Positions 41,718 through 49,045 of a DNA stretch of 64,000 nucleotides are shown in pieces (position 1 is the stretch's first letter; each line of letters opens with the position of its first letter). The position numbers and the translations under genes were made by a program. Origin of the DNA: Arthrobacter sp. ok362 (GTDB lineage Bacteria > Actinomycetota > Actinomycetes > Actinomycetales > Micrococcaceae); assembly GCF_900102785.1 (NCBI RefSeq), contig NZ_FNGC01000001.1, positions 97,916-161,915 on the forward strand. Reading direction: 5' to 3'. The notes below the pieces were generated by a model that searched no databases, was not told the DNA's origin, and worked only from the letters and a program-made list of their open reading frames with translations.

Positions 41718-43007
41718 TCAGGCTTCCAATGCGGTGGTGACGGCAAATGCCAGGGCGGGGCCGGTGGCGCCGGAGACGGCGTGGACGTTGACCGGGGCCT
41801 CGGCGGCGGGCAGGAAGGCGCTGGCGCCCCGTTCCAGCCGCAGCTCACCCTTCGGGGAGTCGAGTCGGACGGAGCCGCCGGTGACAATGACGACGGCGGC
41901 ACCGGACTGCGCCAGCGGGACGGGCTCCGCCCCGGGCGCCAGTTCAATCCGTTGCAGCTGGAATTCCCGGAACGGTGGACGGAAGAGCTCCTGGCCCAGC
42001 ATGGTGGTCTCGGCGAGGAGCCTGGGTACTGCGACGGCCTCGAACGCGACCGTTTTGAGCAGTTCCGGCACGTCCACGAACTTCGGCGTGAGCCCGCCGC
42101 GGAGCACGTTGTCCGAGGACGCCATGACCTCGATCCCGAGGCCGCGCAGGTAGGCATGGACGTTTCCGGCAGGCAGGTAGACGGCCTCACCCGGCGCGAG
42201 CGAGATCCGGTTCAGCAGCAGCGAAATCAGGACGCCCGGGTCTCCGGGGTAGTCATGGTTGAGGTTCGCCACCGTGGTCAGCTCCGCGACGTGCGATCCC
42301 ATGGGTGCACCGGAGACGAGGGCCGCCACGATCATGGCCGTCGCGTGCGAGACGTCCTCCCCGCCGGCGATCAGCCGCTCAAAGGCGGAGCGGAGGGCCG
42401 CGGGCTCGTCCGGCTGCGCCAGGTCTTCGAGCAGCAGCGGAACAAGCGGCGGCAGCTCCAGCCCGGCGAGGTCGAAACACGCCGCCAAGTGCAGGAAGGC
42501 TGCCCGCGATTCCGCCGCCGGCCGGAAACCGCAGAGCGCCTCGAACGGGGTCAGCGCGAAGATCATTTCCGGTTTGTGGAAGGCGTCCTTGTAGTTGCGT
42601 TCCGGGGCGGCGGGGTCGACGCCGGCGGCTTCCTCCCGCGCGAAGCCCTCCCGGGCCTGGTCGAGCGTCGGGTGCACCTGCAGGGACAGCGGCGTCTCGG
42701 CCGCAAGGACTTTGAGCAGGAACGGCAGGCGCGGACCGAATGCGGCCACGCTCGCGCTGCCCAGGCAATGTTCCGGATCCTCGGCGATCAGGGTGTCCAG
42801 CGCGAGCCGTCCGCCGTCGTGCGTTTCGGGCGCGTGCCGTCCGGCACCCCCGGCCGCCGGAGTCAGCGCAACAGAGGGGGAGTCCGGGTGGGCGCCGATC
42901 CAGAGCTCCGCTTCGGGACCACCGGAAGCCGGCCTGCCGAGCAGCTCGGCGATGGCCGTCGGTGAGCCCCAGGCATAGGGCCGGAGGACGTTCTCAAGTT
43001 CGTACAT
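41718..43007 (-). CDS. manA: Mannose-6-phosphate isomerase, class I
   Basis: Interconverts fructose 6-phosphate and mannose 6-phosphate, feeding GDP-mannose for glycans and protein mannosylation. It has 429 residues. 'RPYAWGSPTAIAELLG' at the N-terminus, 'ELWIGAHPDSPS', the zinc-ligand segments 'PLSLQVHPTLDQAREGF' (Gln, His) and 'YKDAFHKPEMIFAL' (Glu, His), and 'EAVYLPAGNVHAYLRGLGIEVMASSDNVLRGGLTPK' are intact. The start is the ATG at 43007. It shares an operon with the FemAB-like gene; whiB, LCP and GT genes nearby echo the M. tuberculosis manA region. Confidence 0.95.
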   Translation of the reverse strand: MYELENVLRPYAWGSPTAIAELLGRPASGGPEAELWIGAHPDSPSVALTPAAGGAGRHAPETHDGGRLALDTLIAEDPEHCLGSASVAAFGPRLPFLLKVLAAETPLSLQVHPTLDQAREGFAREEAAGVDPAAPERNYKDAFHKPEMIFALTPFEALCGFRPAAESRAAFLHLAACFDLAGLELPPLVPLLLEDLAQPDEPAALRSAFERLIAGGEDVSHATAMIVAALVSGAPMGSHVAELTTVANLNHDYPGDPGVLISLLLNRISLAPGEAVYLPAGNVHAYLRGLGIEVMASSDNVLRGGLTPKFVDVPELLKTVAFEAVAVPRLLAETTMLGQELFRPPFREFQLQRIELAPGAEPVPLAQSGAAVVIVTGGSVRLDSPKGELRLERGASAFLPAAEAPVNVHAVSGATGPALAFAVTTALEA

Positions 43008-43026
43008 GGCCTGGTCCCTGTCTCGC

Positions 43027-43060
43027 AATGAAATGTCTCGTCAAATGAAATGTCTCGTCA
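43027..43060 (-). repeat. Perfect 17-bp tandem repeat in the manA leader
   Basis: aatgaaatgtctcgtca occurs twice without a gap, with partial copies on both sides (tctcgcaatg, atgaattg). It starts 20 bp upstream of the manA ATG, where the promoter or leader must lie. Confidence 0.9.
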
Positions 43061-43147
43061 ATGAATTGTGGTCATACTGCTGCGTTCACTCGGATTCGGG
43101 CACCCGACCCGCGGGCAGCGGGTCGGTGGACGCCGTGCGGCCGGGTG

Positions 43148-44776
43148 TTAGAGCGGCGCGCACTTGCCGTTGGTGGCGACGAGGTCGCGGATGGACTGTT
43201 CGTCGCCATTGCGCTTGAACTGGTTGAGCATCTCTTCGGTGATCGGCTGCCCGTCCGGCGTGGTGGTCACCGGGGTGAAGTCCGACGGCGACGGCGAGGG
43301 CGAGGGCTGGGTGGCCGGCGCGGGACCGGCGGCGGCGAGCGGCCCGGCAGCCATTCCGGGCTGCAGGACGGTGTCGTCTGCGGCGCCGGCGGACGGGCCG
43401 GCCAGCAGTTTGGCCACCCGTTGGTGGATGATGTTGAAGTCCGGCGACGTGGAGAAAGCCGCGTCGAAGTCGGGCGGACCGATGGTCAGGCGGCTGACGT
43501 CCTGGCCCTTGGCCTTCACGGCCAGGTCCACGAAGCTGCCGAGCTGGCCGGAGGAGATGTTCGATTCGACCACTTTGGTGCCGGCCTTGGCGATGTCCTC
43601 AAATTTGGCCAGCAGGGTTGCCGGATCGAGCTGCTTGAGCATCGCCTGCTGAACGCACTGCTGGCGCGAGATGCGGGCGTAGTCGTCCACGAATTCCCGG
43701 GACCGGCCGTACCAGAGGGCGTGGAAGCCGTCCAGCTTCTGGTCGCCCGCCGGAATCCAGCCGTCCGGCATGCCGTGGATGCCGTGGGCCTCATCTACCA
43801 TCGGCCCGCTGATGGGGACCCAGCCGCCAGCCTTGATCCGGATGCCGCCCATGGCGTCGATCAGCTTGGAAAAGCCGTCCATGTCCACGAGCACGTAGGC
43901 CTGGACCTTGATGCCAAGCGTTCCGGACACCGCTTCGAGAGTGGCCTGAGCTCCCGGGTCGGCCACGCCGGGGTAGAGGTCCTTATGCTCGTTGGTGACC
44001 TCGGTGTTGATCGCGTTAATCAGGCATTCGTCGCCGCAGTTGTACCCCTCCGGATACACCTGGCGCATCGGCGATTCGGCGCTGAACTGGGCGTTCTGGA
44101 GGTTGCGGGGCACGGAGATGATCGCCGTGCTGCCGGTCTTGGCGTCGACGCTGATCACCGAGAGGCTGTCCGGCCGGCGGCCCGTGCGGTCCGCCCCGGC
44201 GTCGCCGCCCATCATCAGGAAGTTGTACCGGCCGTCCGAGGGCTCGAGGGTGGGGCCGGAACCGGAGAAGATGCTGCCGATGGCGTCGCGGCTGACGTTG
44301 AGCAGGTAGGCCGCGTAGCCCAGGGACCCGCTGCTGAGGATCATGGCCAGCACCAGCGCCAGCACCACCGCGGGGCGGATCCTGGGGGCGAGCAGCCCGG
44401 GCCGGATCAGCCGCAAGGTGTTCAGGAACAGGGCAGCCCAGCCGATGGCCAGCACCGCGAGGCCAAGCACCAGCAAGAGTGAGGGCACCGGGCCGGCGAG
44501 GATGTTGATCAGCGTGGAGCGGGACACGAGCAGGAGCAGCACGGCCAGCAGGGCCAGCGCCCAGACCGTGAAGGTCACTCGCAGCGCCGCCCGACCAAGC
44601 CGGCGCTTGCCCGCGACGACCTGGGCGCTGCCGGGGACCAGCAGCGTCATGAGGATCAGGACGAACGCCCGCTTGGTCAGCACCGGGGCCGGGGCTCCGG
44701 AGGGGTGCCGGACCGGGTCGCTCAGTACCCGCCCGGACTGCTCAGGGCGGTGCGTGGGGGCGTAGCTGTTGCTCAT
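43148..44776 (-). CDS. LytR-CpsA-Psr (LCP) family cell-wall glycopolymer ligase
   Basis: Transfers lipid-linked glycopolymers to peptidoglycan at the outer membrane face. It has 542 residues. Four hydrophobic spans occupy ~35-165, an extended anchor compared with the single span of most LCP proteins. The catalytic domain holds 'NFLMMGGDAGADRTGRRPDSLSVISVDAKTG' (~198, Asp/Arg of the active site), 'ISVPRNLQNAQF' and 'ALWYGRSREFVDDYARISRQQCVQQAMLKQL' (~345). The C-terminal ~60 residues are Pro/Ser-rich, ending 'FKRNGDEQSIRDLVATNGKCAPL'. Head-to-head relation to purE is 22 bp upstream on the same strand. Confidence 0.94.
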   Translation of the reverse strand: MSNSYAPTHRPEQSGRVLSDPVRHPSGAPAPVLTKRAFVLILMTLLVPGSAQVVAGKRRLGRAALRVTFTVWALALLAVLLLLVSRSTLINILAGPVPSLLLVLGLAVLAIGWAALFLNTLRLIRPGLLAPRIRPAVVLALVLAMILSSGSLGYAAYLLNVSRDAIGSIFSGSGPTLEPSDGRYNFLMMGGDAGADRTGRRPDSLSVISVDAKTGSTAIISVPRNLQNAQFSAESPMRQVYPEGYNCGDECLINAINTEVTNEHKDLYPGVADPGAQATLEAVSGTLGIKVQAYVLVDMDGFSKLIDAMGGIRIKAGGWVPISGPMVDEAHGIHGMPDGWIPAGDQKLDGFHALWYGRSREFVDDYARISRQQCVQQAMLKQLDPATLLAKFEDIAKAGTKVVESNISSGQLGSFVDLAVKAKGQDVSRLTIGPPDFDAAFSTSPDFNIIHQRVAKLLAGPSAGAADDTVLQPGMAAGPLAAAGPAPATQPSPSPSPSDFTPVTTTPDGQPITEEMLNQFKRNGDEQSIRDLVATNGKCAPL

Positions 44777-44798
44777 GCCGGGATTCCTAATGGCTACC

Positions 44799-45392
44799 TT
44801 AATGGCTGCTACGCGGGGCGACGTTGCCGTCGGCGAACACTTCGCTGACCTTGTGCCGCAGGCTCGCGCCCTTCCGGGTTGCGACGTCGTTCAGTTCCTG
44901 GGCGAAGTCCAGGAGGTCCGACCGGAGCTGGGCGGCGAGTTCGTCCGTGCCCGAGGCCAGCATGCGCACGGCCAGGAGGCCGGCGTTGCGCGCCCCGCCG
45001 ATCGAGACGGTGGCGACCGGAACACCGGCCGGCATCTGCACGATGGACAACAGGGAATCCATGCCGTCCAGGGTCTTCAGGGGTACGGGGACGCCGATCA
45101 CGGGCAGCGGGGTGACCGAGGCGAGCATGCCGGGAAGATGCGCTGCACCGCCGGCGCCGGCGATGATGAGGCGAAGGCCGCGCTCGTGGGCCGTCTGGCC
45201 GTAGCGGATCATCTCGGTGGGCATCCGGTGGGCCGAGACGACGTCGGCCTCGAACGGGATCCCGAACTCTGCGAGGGCTTCGGCGGCAGCTTCCATGACC
45301 GGCCAGTCCGAATCCGAGCCCATGACGAGGCCTACGATCGGGGTGTCCGCGCGGGTGAGAGGCGTTCCTGCGTTGCGGGGTGCGGTGCTCAT
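44799..45392 (-). CDS. purE: N5-carboxyaminoimidazole ribonucleotide mutase
   Basis: Moves the carboxylate of N5-CAIR to make CAIR in purine synthesis. It has 197 residues. '[20 protein letters not shown]' (~25), '[12 protein letters not shown]' (~55, catalytic His) and '[27 protein letters not shown]' (~82) are the PurE hallmarks of the class I (PurK-dependent) enzyme. Its ATG overlaps the purK stop by 4 nt. The final ~25 residues extend beyond the usual end. Confidence 0.96.
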   Translation of the reverse strand: MSTAPRNAGTPLTRADTPIVGLVMGSDSDWPVMEAAAEALAEFGIPFEADVVSAHRMPTEMIRYGQTAHERGLRLIIAGAGGAAHLPGMLASVTPLPVIGVPVPLKTLDGMDSLLSIVQMPAGVPVATVSIGGARNAGLLAVRMLASGTDELAAQLRSDLLDFAQELNDVATRKGASLRHKVSEVFADGNVAPRSSH

Positions 45393-46585
45393 GCGGTCTC
45401 CTCGGAGGTTGCCGGCATTGTGCCGGCGTGGGCCCGGCCGTTCCGGATGATGTCTGCCACGATAGTGGCCCGCTGCCGCACGGAGTCGACGTCGGCCGCT
45501 GAGGTCCCGACCAGGTTGACGTGGCCGATCTTCCGGCCGGGCCGGACGGCCTTGCCGTAGCAGTGCACCTTCGCGGCCGGCTCGCTCGCGAGGGCCGCGG
45601 GGTAGGCGGAATAGAGGTCCTGGTTGGCGCCGCCGAGGAAGTTCTTCATCACCACGACGGGCCCCAGCAGGTCCGTGGCGCCCAGCGGCAGGTTCAGGAT
45701 GGCCCGCAGGTGCTGCTCGAACTGGCTCGTCACCGAGCCGTCCTGGGTCCAGTGCCCGGTGTTGTGCGGGCGCATGGCGAGCTCGTTGATCAGGAAGCCC
45801 GCGCCCACGCCCGGTGTCTCGAAGAGTTCGACGGCCATGACACCGGTCACGCCGAGCTCGCTGGCGATCCGGACCGCGGCGTTTTCCGCGGCGGCGGCAA
45901 CGTCGAGGGGGATGTTCAGGGCGGGGGCAATCACTTCATCGCACACCCCGTCGACCTGGATGGTGTGCACCACCGGCCAGGCCCGTGTTTCACCGTCCGG
46001 CGTCCTTGCGACCATGGCCGAGAGCTCGCGGCTGAATTCCACCTTGGCTTCGGCTAGCAGGGGGGACATTGCCTCGAACCAGTCGGCGGAGCCGGCCGCG
46101 TCCTCGGCCGAGGACACGATGCGCACGCCCTTGCCGTCGTAACCGCCGCGGGGCATCTTCAAAACCACTGGCCAGCCGGTCTGATCGCCGAAGGCGGCGA
46201 GGTCCGCGACATTGGCGACGGCGGCCCACGTGGGGTTGGGCAGCTCGAGCCGGTCGATCGCGGCGCGCATCACGAGCTTGTCCTGGGCGTTGACCAGGGC
46301 ATCCGGGCCGGGATGGACGTTCACGCCGGCGCCGATCAAGGACCGCAAGTGCGCCGTGGGGACGTGTTCGTGGTCGAAGGTCAGAACATCCAGGCCGCGG
46401 GAAAACTCGAGCAGATGCTCCAGGTCCTTGTAGTCGCCGACCGGGGCGTTAACCACGGCAGAGACTGCAGAGACGTCCTCGCCTTCGGCGAGAACACGGA
46501 GCTCAAAGCCCAGGGCGGTCGCGGCGGGGGCCATCATTCGGGCAAGCTGGCCGCCGCCAACAACACCGATTACAGGAAAAGTCAC
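45389..46585 (-). CDS. purK: N5-carboxyaminoimidazole ribonucleotide synthase
   Basis: An ATP-grasp ligase that makes N5-CAIR from AIR, bicarbonate and ATP, the step before PurE. It has 398 residues. '[24 protein letters not shown]' (~3-26), '[10 protein letters not shown]', '[14 protein letters not shown]' (ATP-grasp loop) and '[29 protein letters not shown]' (metal/phosphate site) are conserved. The start is GTG at 46585, preceded by TAGGCT at a 7-nt gap; a long upstream extension to 46909 runs into the divergent gtrA-like gene and is not used. Operon with purE. Confidence 0.96.
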   Translation of the reverse strand: MTFPVIGVVGGGQLARMMAPAATALGFELRVLAEGEDVSAVSAVVNAPVGDYKDLEHLLEFSRGLDVLTFDHEHVPTAHLRSLIGAGVNVHPGPDALVNAQDKLVMRAAIDRLELPNPTWAAVANVADLAAFGDQTGWPVVLKMPRGGYDGKGVRIVSSAEDAAGSADWFEAMSPLLAEAKVEFSRELSAMVARTPDGETRAWPVVHTIQVDGVCDEVIAPALNIPLDVAAAAENAAVRIASELGVTGVMAVELFETPGVGAGFLINELAMRPHNTGHWTQDGSVTSQFEQHLRAILNLPLGATDLLGPVVVMKNFLGGANQDLYSAYPAALASEPAAKVHCYGKAVRPGRKIGHVNLVGTSAADVDSVRQRATIVADIIRNGRAHAGTMPATSEETA

Positions 46586-46592
46586 AAGTCCC

Positions 46593-46598
46593 AGCCTA
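46593..46598 (-). promoter_or_regulatory. -10 hexamer TAGGCT, probable leaderless purK promoter
   Basis: On the minus strand TAGGCT-gggactt-GTG. Confidence 0.45.
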
Positions 46599-46805
46599 CC
46601 GAAAACCTCACCGGAACCCGGCTTTTGGGGATTGGCAAGCGTGGGAATGCTGCTGATGGGAGAGTTCCGTGCCCGCTCCGGCGCCGTCCGGGGTCGGGTG
46701 CGCAGGGAGCCGTCTGAACGGCCGTTGAGGGCGGACTCCCGGGAAACGGCGCTAAAATGGACGTTTGGCCCAATGGCCGACAGTTCCAGAAGGCCACGGA
46801 GGGTC

Positions 46806-47393
46806 ATGATTACAACACTTAACGAGCGCATGCGCGGGCTGGCCTCGCTGTTCTGGCGCGAAGTGGCCAAGTTCGGCGCCGTTGGCGGCATCGCATTCGT
46901 CATTGACAACGGGCTGACGTTTTACCTGATGCATGGTCCCATGACCGACAGCGAGGCCAAGGCCCGCTTCTTCGGGGCCAGCGTGGCCACTGTGTTCTCG
47001 TGGATTGCAAACCGTTTTTGGACGTTCCGGCACCGCCGGCAGGCCAACGTGCTGCGCGAGTTCGTGATGTTCCTCATCATCAACGGGATCGGCATCGGCA
47101 TCTCCACCGGCCTCACCGCCATCGCGAAGTACGGCATGGGTGTCACCGACAAGAACATGCTCTTCCTGGCCGGGGTGGTCGGCATCCTTGTTGCGACCGT
47201 GGTCCGGTTCTTTGCCTACCGCTTCCTCGTGTTCAACCAGGAACTCGACGAAGAGCCGGAGTTCTCGCACGACCACGAGATCATCGAACTGCATTCGCAC
47301 GCGCCGCATGACCAGCAGCCCGGTGCCGGCGTTTCCAGGACGGCCGTCCGGGAGGCCGTCAAGGATCCGGAGCTGCCCGCCCCGCCTGCCTGA
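46806..47393 (+). CDS. GtrA family membrane protein
   Basis: 195 residues with four spans: 'KFGAVGGIAFVIDNGLTFYLM', 'FFGASVATVFSWIANRFWTF' and 'MLFLAGVVGILVATVVRFFAYRFLVFN' are the GtrA pattern. GtrA proteins help flip polyprenyl-phosphate sugars across the membrane for surface polysaccharides. The cytoplasmic C-terminal ~50 residues are His/Glu-rich (FSHDHEIIELHSHAPHDQQ), a possible metal-binding stretch. The ATG at 46806 follows ggaggg closely. Divergent from purK, as Rv3277 is in M. tuberculosis. Confidence 0.93.
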   Translation: MITTLNERMRGLASLFWREVAKFGAVGGIAFVIDNGLTFYLMHGPMTDSEAKARFFGASVATVFSWIANRFWTFRHRRQANVLREFVMFLIINGIGIGISTGLTAIAKYGMGVTDKNMLFLAGVVGILVATVVRFFAYRFLVFNQELDEEPEFSHDHEIIELHSHAPHDQQPGAGVSRTAVREAVKDPELPAPPA

Positions 47394-47410
47394 AGATCAG
47401 CGCCTGAGGA

Positions 47411-48115
47411 TCAGTTCCCGCTGATGCGCTCGGCGGCCCGCAGCTTGCCGGTCACCTCGACCTCGGGGTGCACCAGGACCACGGAACCGTCGGCCTTCCA
47501 GGTTCCCAGTGACTGCGCAAGCACCGCTTCGAGGCCCTCCGCCGCAGGAACGAGCAAGCGCAGGCCGGTGTCGCGGGCCGCGGCGAAATCGTCCAGGAGC
47601 GCGCCGTGCGCATGGACAGTGCCGTCAGAGGTGCGGACCGCGAGGCGTTCTGCTTCCGGGTCCACGTGGGGCATGAAGATGTCCCCGTGGGAGCGGACCT
47701 CGGCGGCGTAGTCGAGGACGCCGGTCGGCAGTTCGCCCGTCCACCGCATGGCCAGCGCCGGCAAGGACACAGCCAGGACGGCGTCGAATCCGCCCGCGGC
47801 AGCGCCCGGTCCCGGGTCCGCGGTGGCCAGCAGTTCCGCCTCCGCTTCGTCGAAGACGACTTCCATGCCGAGCTGCCAGGCCGCCAGGGCGAGGATCACT
47901 GACTTCCAGTGCGCGGGCAGGTCCAGGCGAAGCCGCATGCCGGGTTCGGCGTCGAGTTCGTCCTGCAACAGATTGGATGTCTTCGCCACCCAGTTGTCCA
48001 GCACGCGGCCAGAGAGTTCCACCCGCTCCGAATCGGGGCCGTACCAGGTCAGCCGGGGCGCTGTGGACTGGCCGGACCGCAGCGCTGTCATCAGTTCGAT
48101 TGCCGGAATGCTCAT
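47411..48115 (-). CDS. TIGR03089 family protein (truncated acyl-adenylate-forming-like)
   Basis: 234 residues. 'LTWYGPDSERVELSGRVLDNWVAKTSNLLQDELDAEPGMRLRLDLPAHWKSVILALAAWQLGMEVVF' looks like the N-terminal subdomain of AMP-dependent acyl-CoA ligases, but the P-loop, adenylation core and C-terminal lid are missing. TIGR03089 is conserved beside LCP and whiB2-region genes of actinobacteria (Rv3268 position, from memory). A regulatory or scaffolding role is more likely than catalysis. It is convergent with the GtrA gene, 17 bp apart. Confidence 0.9.
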   Translation of the reverse strand: MSIPAIELMTALRSGQSTAPRLTWYGPDSERVELSGRVLDNWVAKTSNLLQDELDAEPGMRLRLDLPAHWKSVILALAAWQLGMEVVFDEAEAELLATADPGPGAAAGGFDAVLAVSLPALAMRWTGELPTGVLDYAAEVRSHGDIFMPHVDPEAERLAVRTSDGTVHAHGALLDDFAAARDTGLRLLVPAAEGLEAVLAQSLGTWKADGSVVLVHPEVEVTGKLRAAERISGN

Positions 48116-48152
48116 GTCTTCATCTTGTCACGGCCCCTCCGGCGCCAGGCGC

Positions 48153-48168
48153 CGTGACGTCGGTCACG
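48153..48168. promoter_or_regulatory. CRP/GlxR-type site CGTGA-N6-TCACG
   Basis: cgtgacgtcggtcacg is a perfect GTGAC-gtcg-GTCAC inverted repeat, 38 bp upstream of TIGR03089 and ~300 bp upstream of whiB. It also overlaps the right arm of a gtcacggc/gccgtgac hairpin. Confidence 0.45.
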
Positions 48169-48355
48169 CCGGCGGTTGCCGCGTCCGGCGGCCTTCGCGT
48201 GGGGGTGGGAAAAATTTCCCGAAAACTCAATGAAAACCCCCAGAAGTGCTCAGTACCCTGATTATTCCGCGGGATCCTGCGGAAGGGGCGAAAAAAATCC
48301 GGGCGTGGCGTGCCTGCACTTTGTGTATCAAGTTGATTATTATCTCCGCCGTGGC

Positions 48356-48385
48356 TTGACTCCCGGATACTTACACGCGTGTAAT
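48356..48385 (+). promoter_or_regulatory. Candidate whiB promoter with embedded palindrome
   Basis: TTGACT (48356-48361), an 18-bp spacer and TGTAAT (48380-48385). The perfect 14-bp palindrome ttacacgcgtgtaa (48371-48384) lies between and overlaps the -10, a good place for a repressor. The leader would be ~80 nt. Confidence 0.55.
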
Positions 48386-48473
48386 TAGTTATCTAAAGCC
48401 ACTGCACATAAACCGGCACTCAACCGAGTGCCAAGGGGGTCTTGCAGTGGCCGCAAATCAGGAGGGGGACGCC

Positions 48474-49016
48474 ATGGGGCTAGCAGAGCGTATCCATGAA
48501 GATGCCGTAGTTGCCGGCCAGGCCACGGCGAATTACCGGTCACGCGGCGTGCCGAGTGACTGGTACGTAGATCCGGCCGATCCGGACGCGGCTGAGCGCT
48601 ATAACGAACACACCCAGGATTCCCTGCAGGACGCCGCCACGGCCTTCCTCGCAGCGCACGACGAACTCCTTGCCGGCCCGGATCATGACACCGATCCCCT
48701 CGACCCGCCGATGGAGCTCCATTCGCCCGGATCCGGTTCCCCCGCACAGCCCGTCTGGATCGGACTGCCGTCCCGGCAGGAATTCGACGACGAGGGCGAG
48801 CTCGGCTGGCAGACCGATGCCCTGTGCGCCCAGACGGATCCCGAAGCCTTCTTCCCTGAAAAGGGCGGCTCCACCCGCGACGCCAAGAAAGTCTGCGGCG
48901 CCTGCAACGTGCGTTCACAGTGCCTCGAATACGCCTTGTCTAACGACGAGCGCTTCGGGATCTGGGGAGGCCTCTCCGAGCGCGAGCGGCGCCGGCTTAG
49001 GAAGCGAGCAGTCTAA
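48474..49016 (+). CDS. whiB2: WhiB family iron-sulfur transcriptional regulator (WhiB2/WhmD-like)
   Basis: 180 residues. The WhiB domain is C-terminal (~100-180): 'DALCAQTDPEAFFPEKGGSTRDAKKVCGACNVRSQCLEYALSNDERFGIWGGLSERERRRLRKRAV' supplies the four cluster cysteines (C, then CxxC-x5-C), the GIWGG turn and the basic C-terminus that contacts DNA with a sigma factor. The ~95-residue N-terminal extension is acidic and unusual in length. Context beside manA, purEK and the GT/DUF3499 genes matches M. tuberculosis whiB2 (septation control). The ATG at 48474 follows aggaggggg; GTG at 48447 is less likely. Confidence 0.93.
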   Translation: MGLAERIHEDAVVAGQATANYRSRGVPSDWYVDPADPDAAERYNEHTQDSLQDAATAFLAAHDELLAGPDHDTDPLDPPMELHSPGSGSPAQPVWIGLPSRQEFDDEGELGWQTDALCAQTDPEAFFPEKGGSTRDAKKVCGACNVRSQCLEYALSNDERFGIWGGLSERERRRLRKRAV

Positions 49017-49045
49017 TTCTTCAAGAAGTACGAGTCACCGCCGTC

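Larger units (their letters stand above)
48116..48473. other. Divergent control region between TIGR03089 and whiB
   Basis: 358 bp without a gene. It holds a GTGAC-N4-GTCAC site (48153-48168), a gtcacggc/gccgtgac hairpin (48127-48158), a ttccgc/gcggaa hairpin near 48267-48286, an A/T-rich stretch from 48205 onward, and the whiB promoter with a 14-bp palindrome. Confidence 0.6.

Noticed and set aside
47411..48115. TIGR03089 gene called as a truncated pseudogene of an acyl-CoA ligase
   Set aside because: The short form is a conserved family in the same genomic place in other actinobacteria, so it is not a recent truncation.
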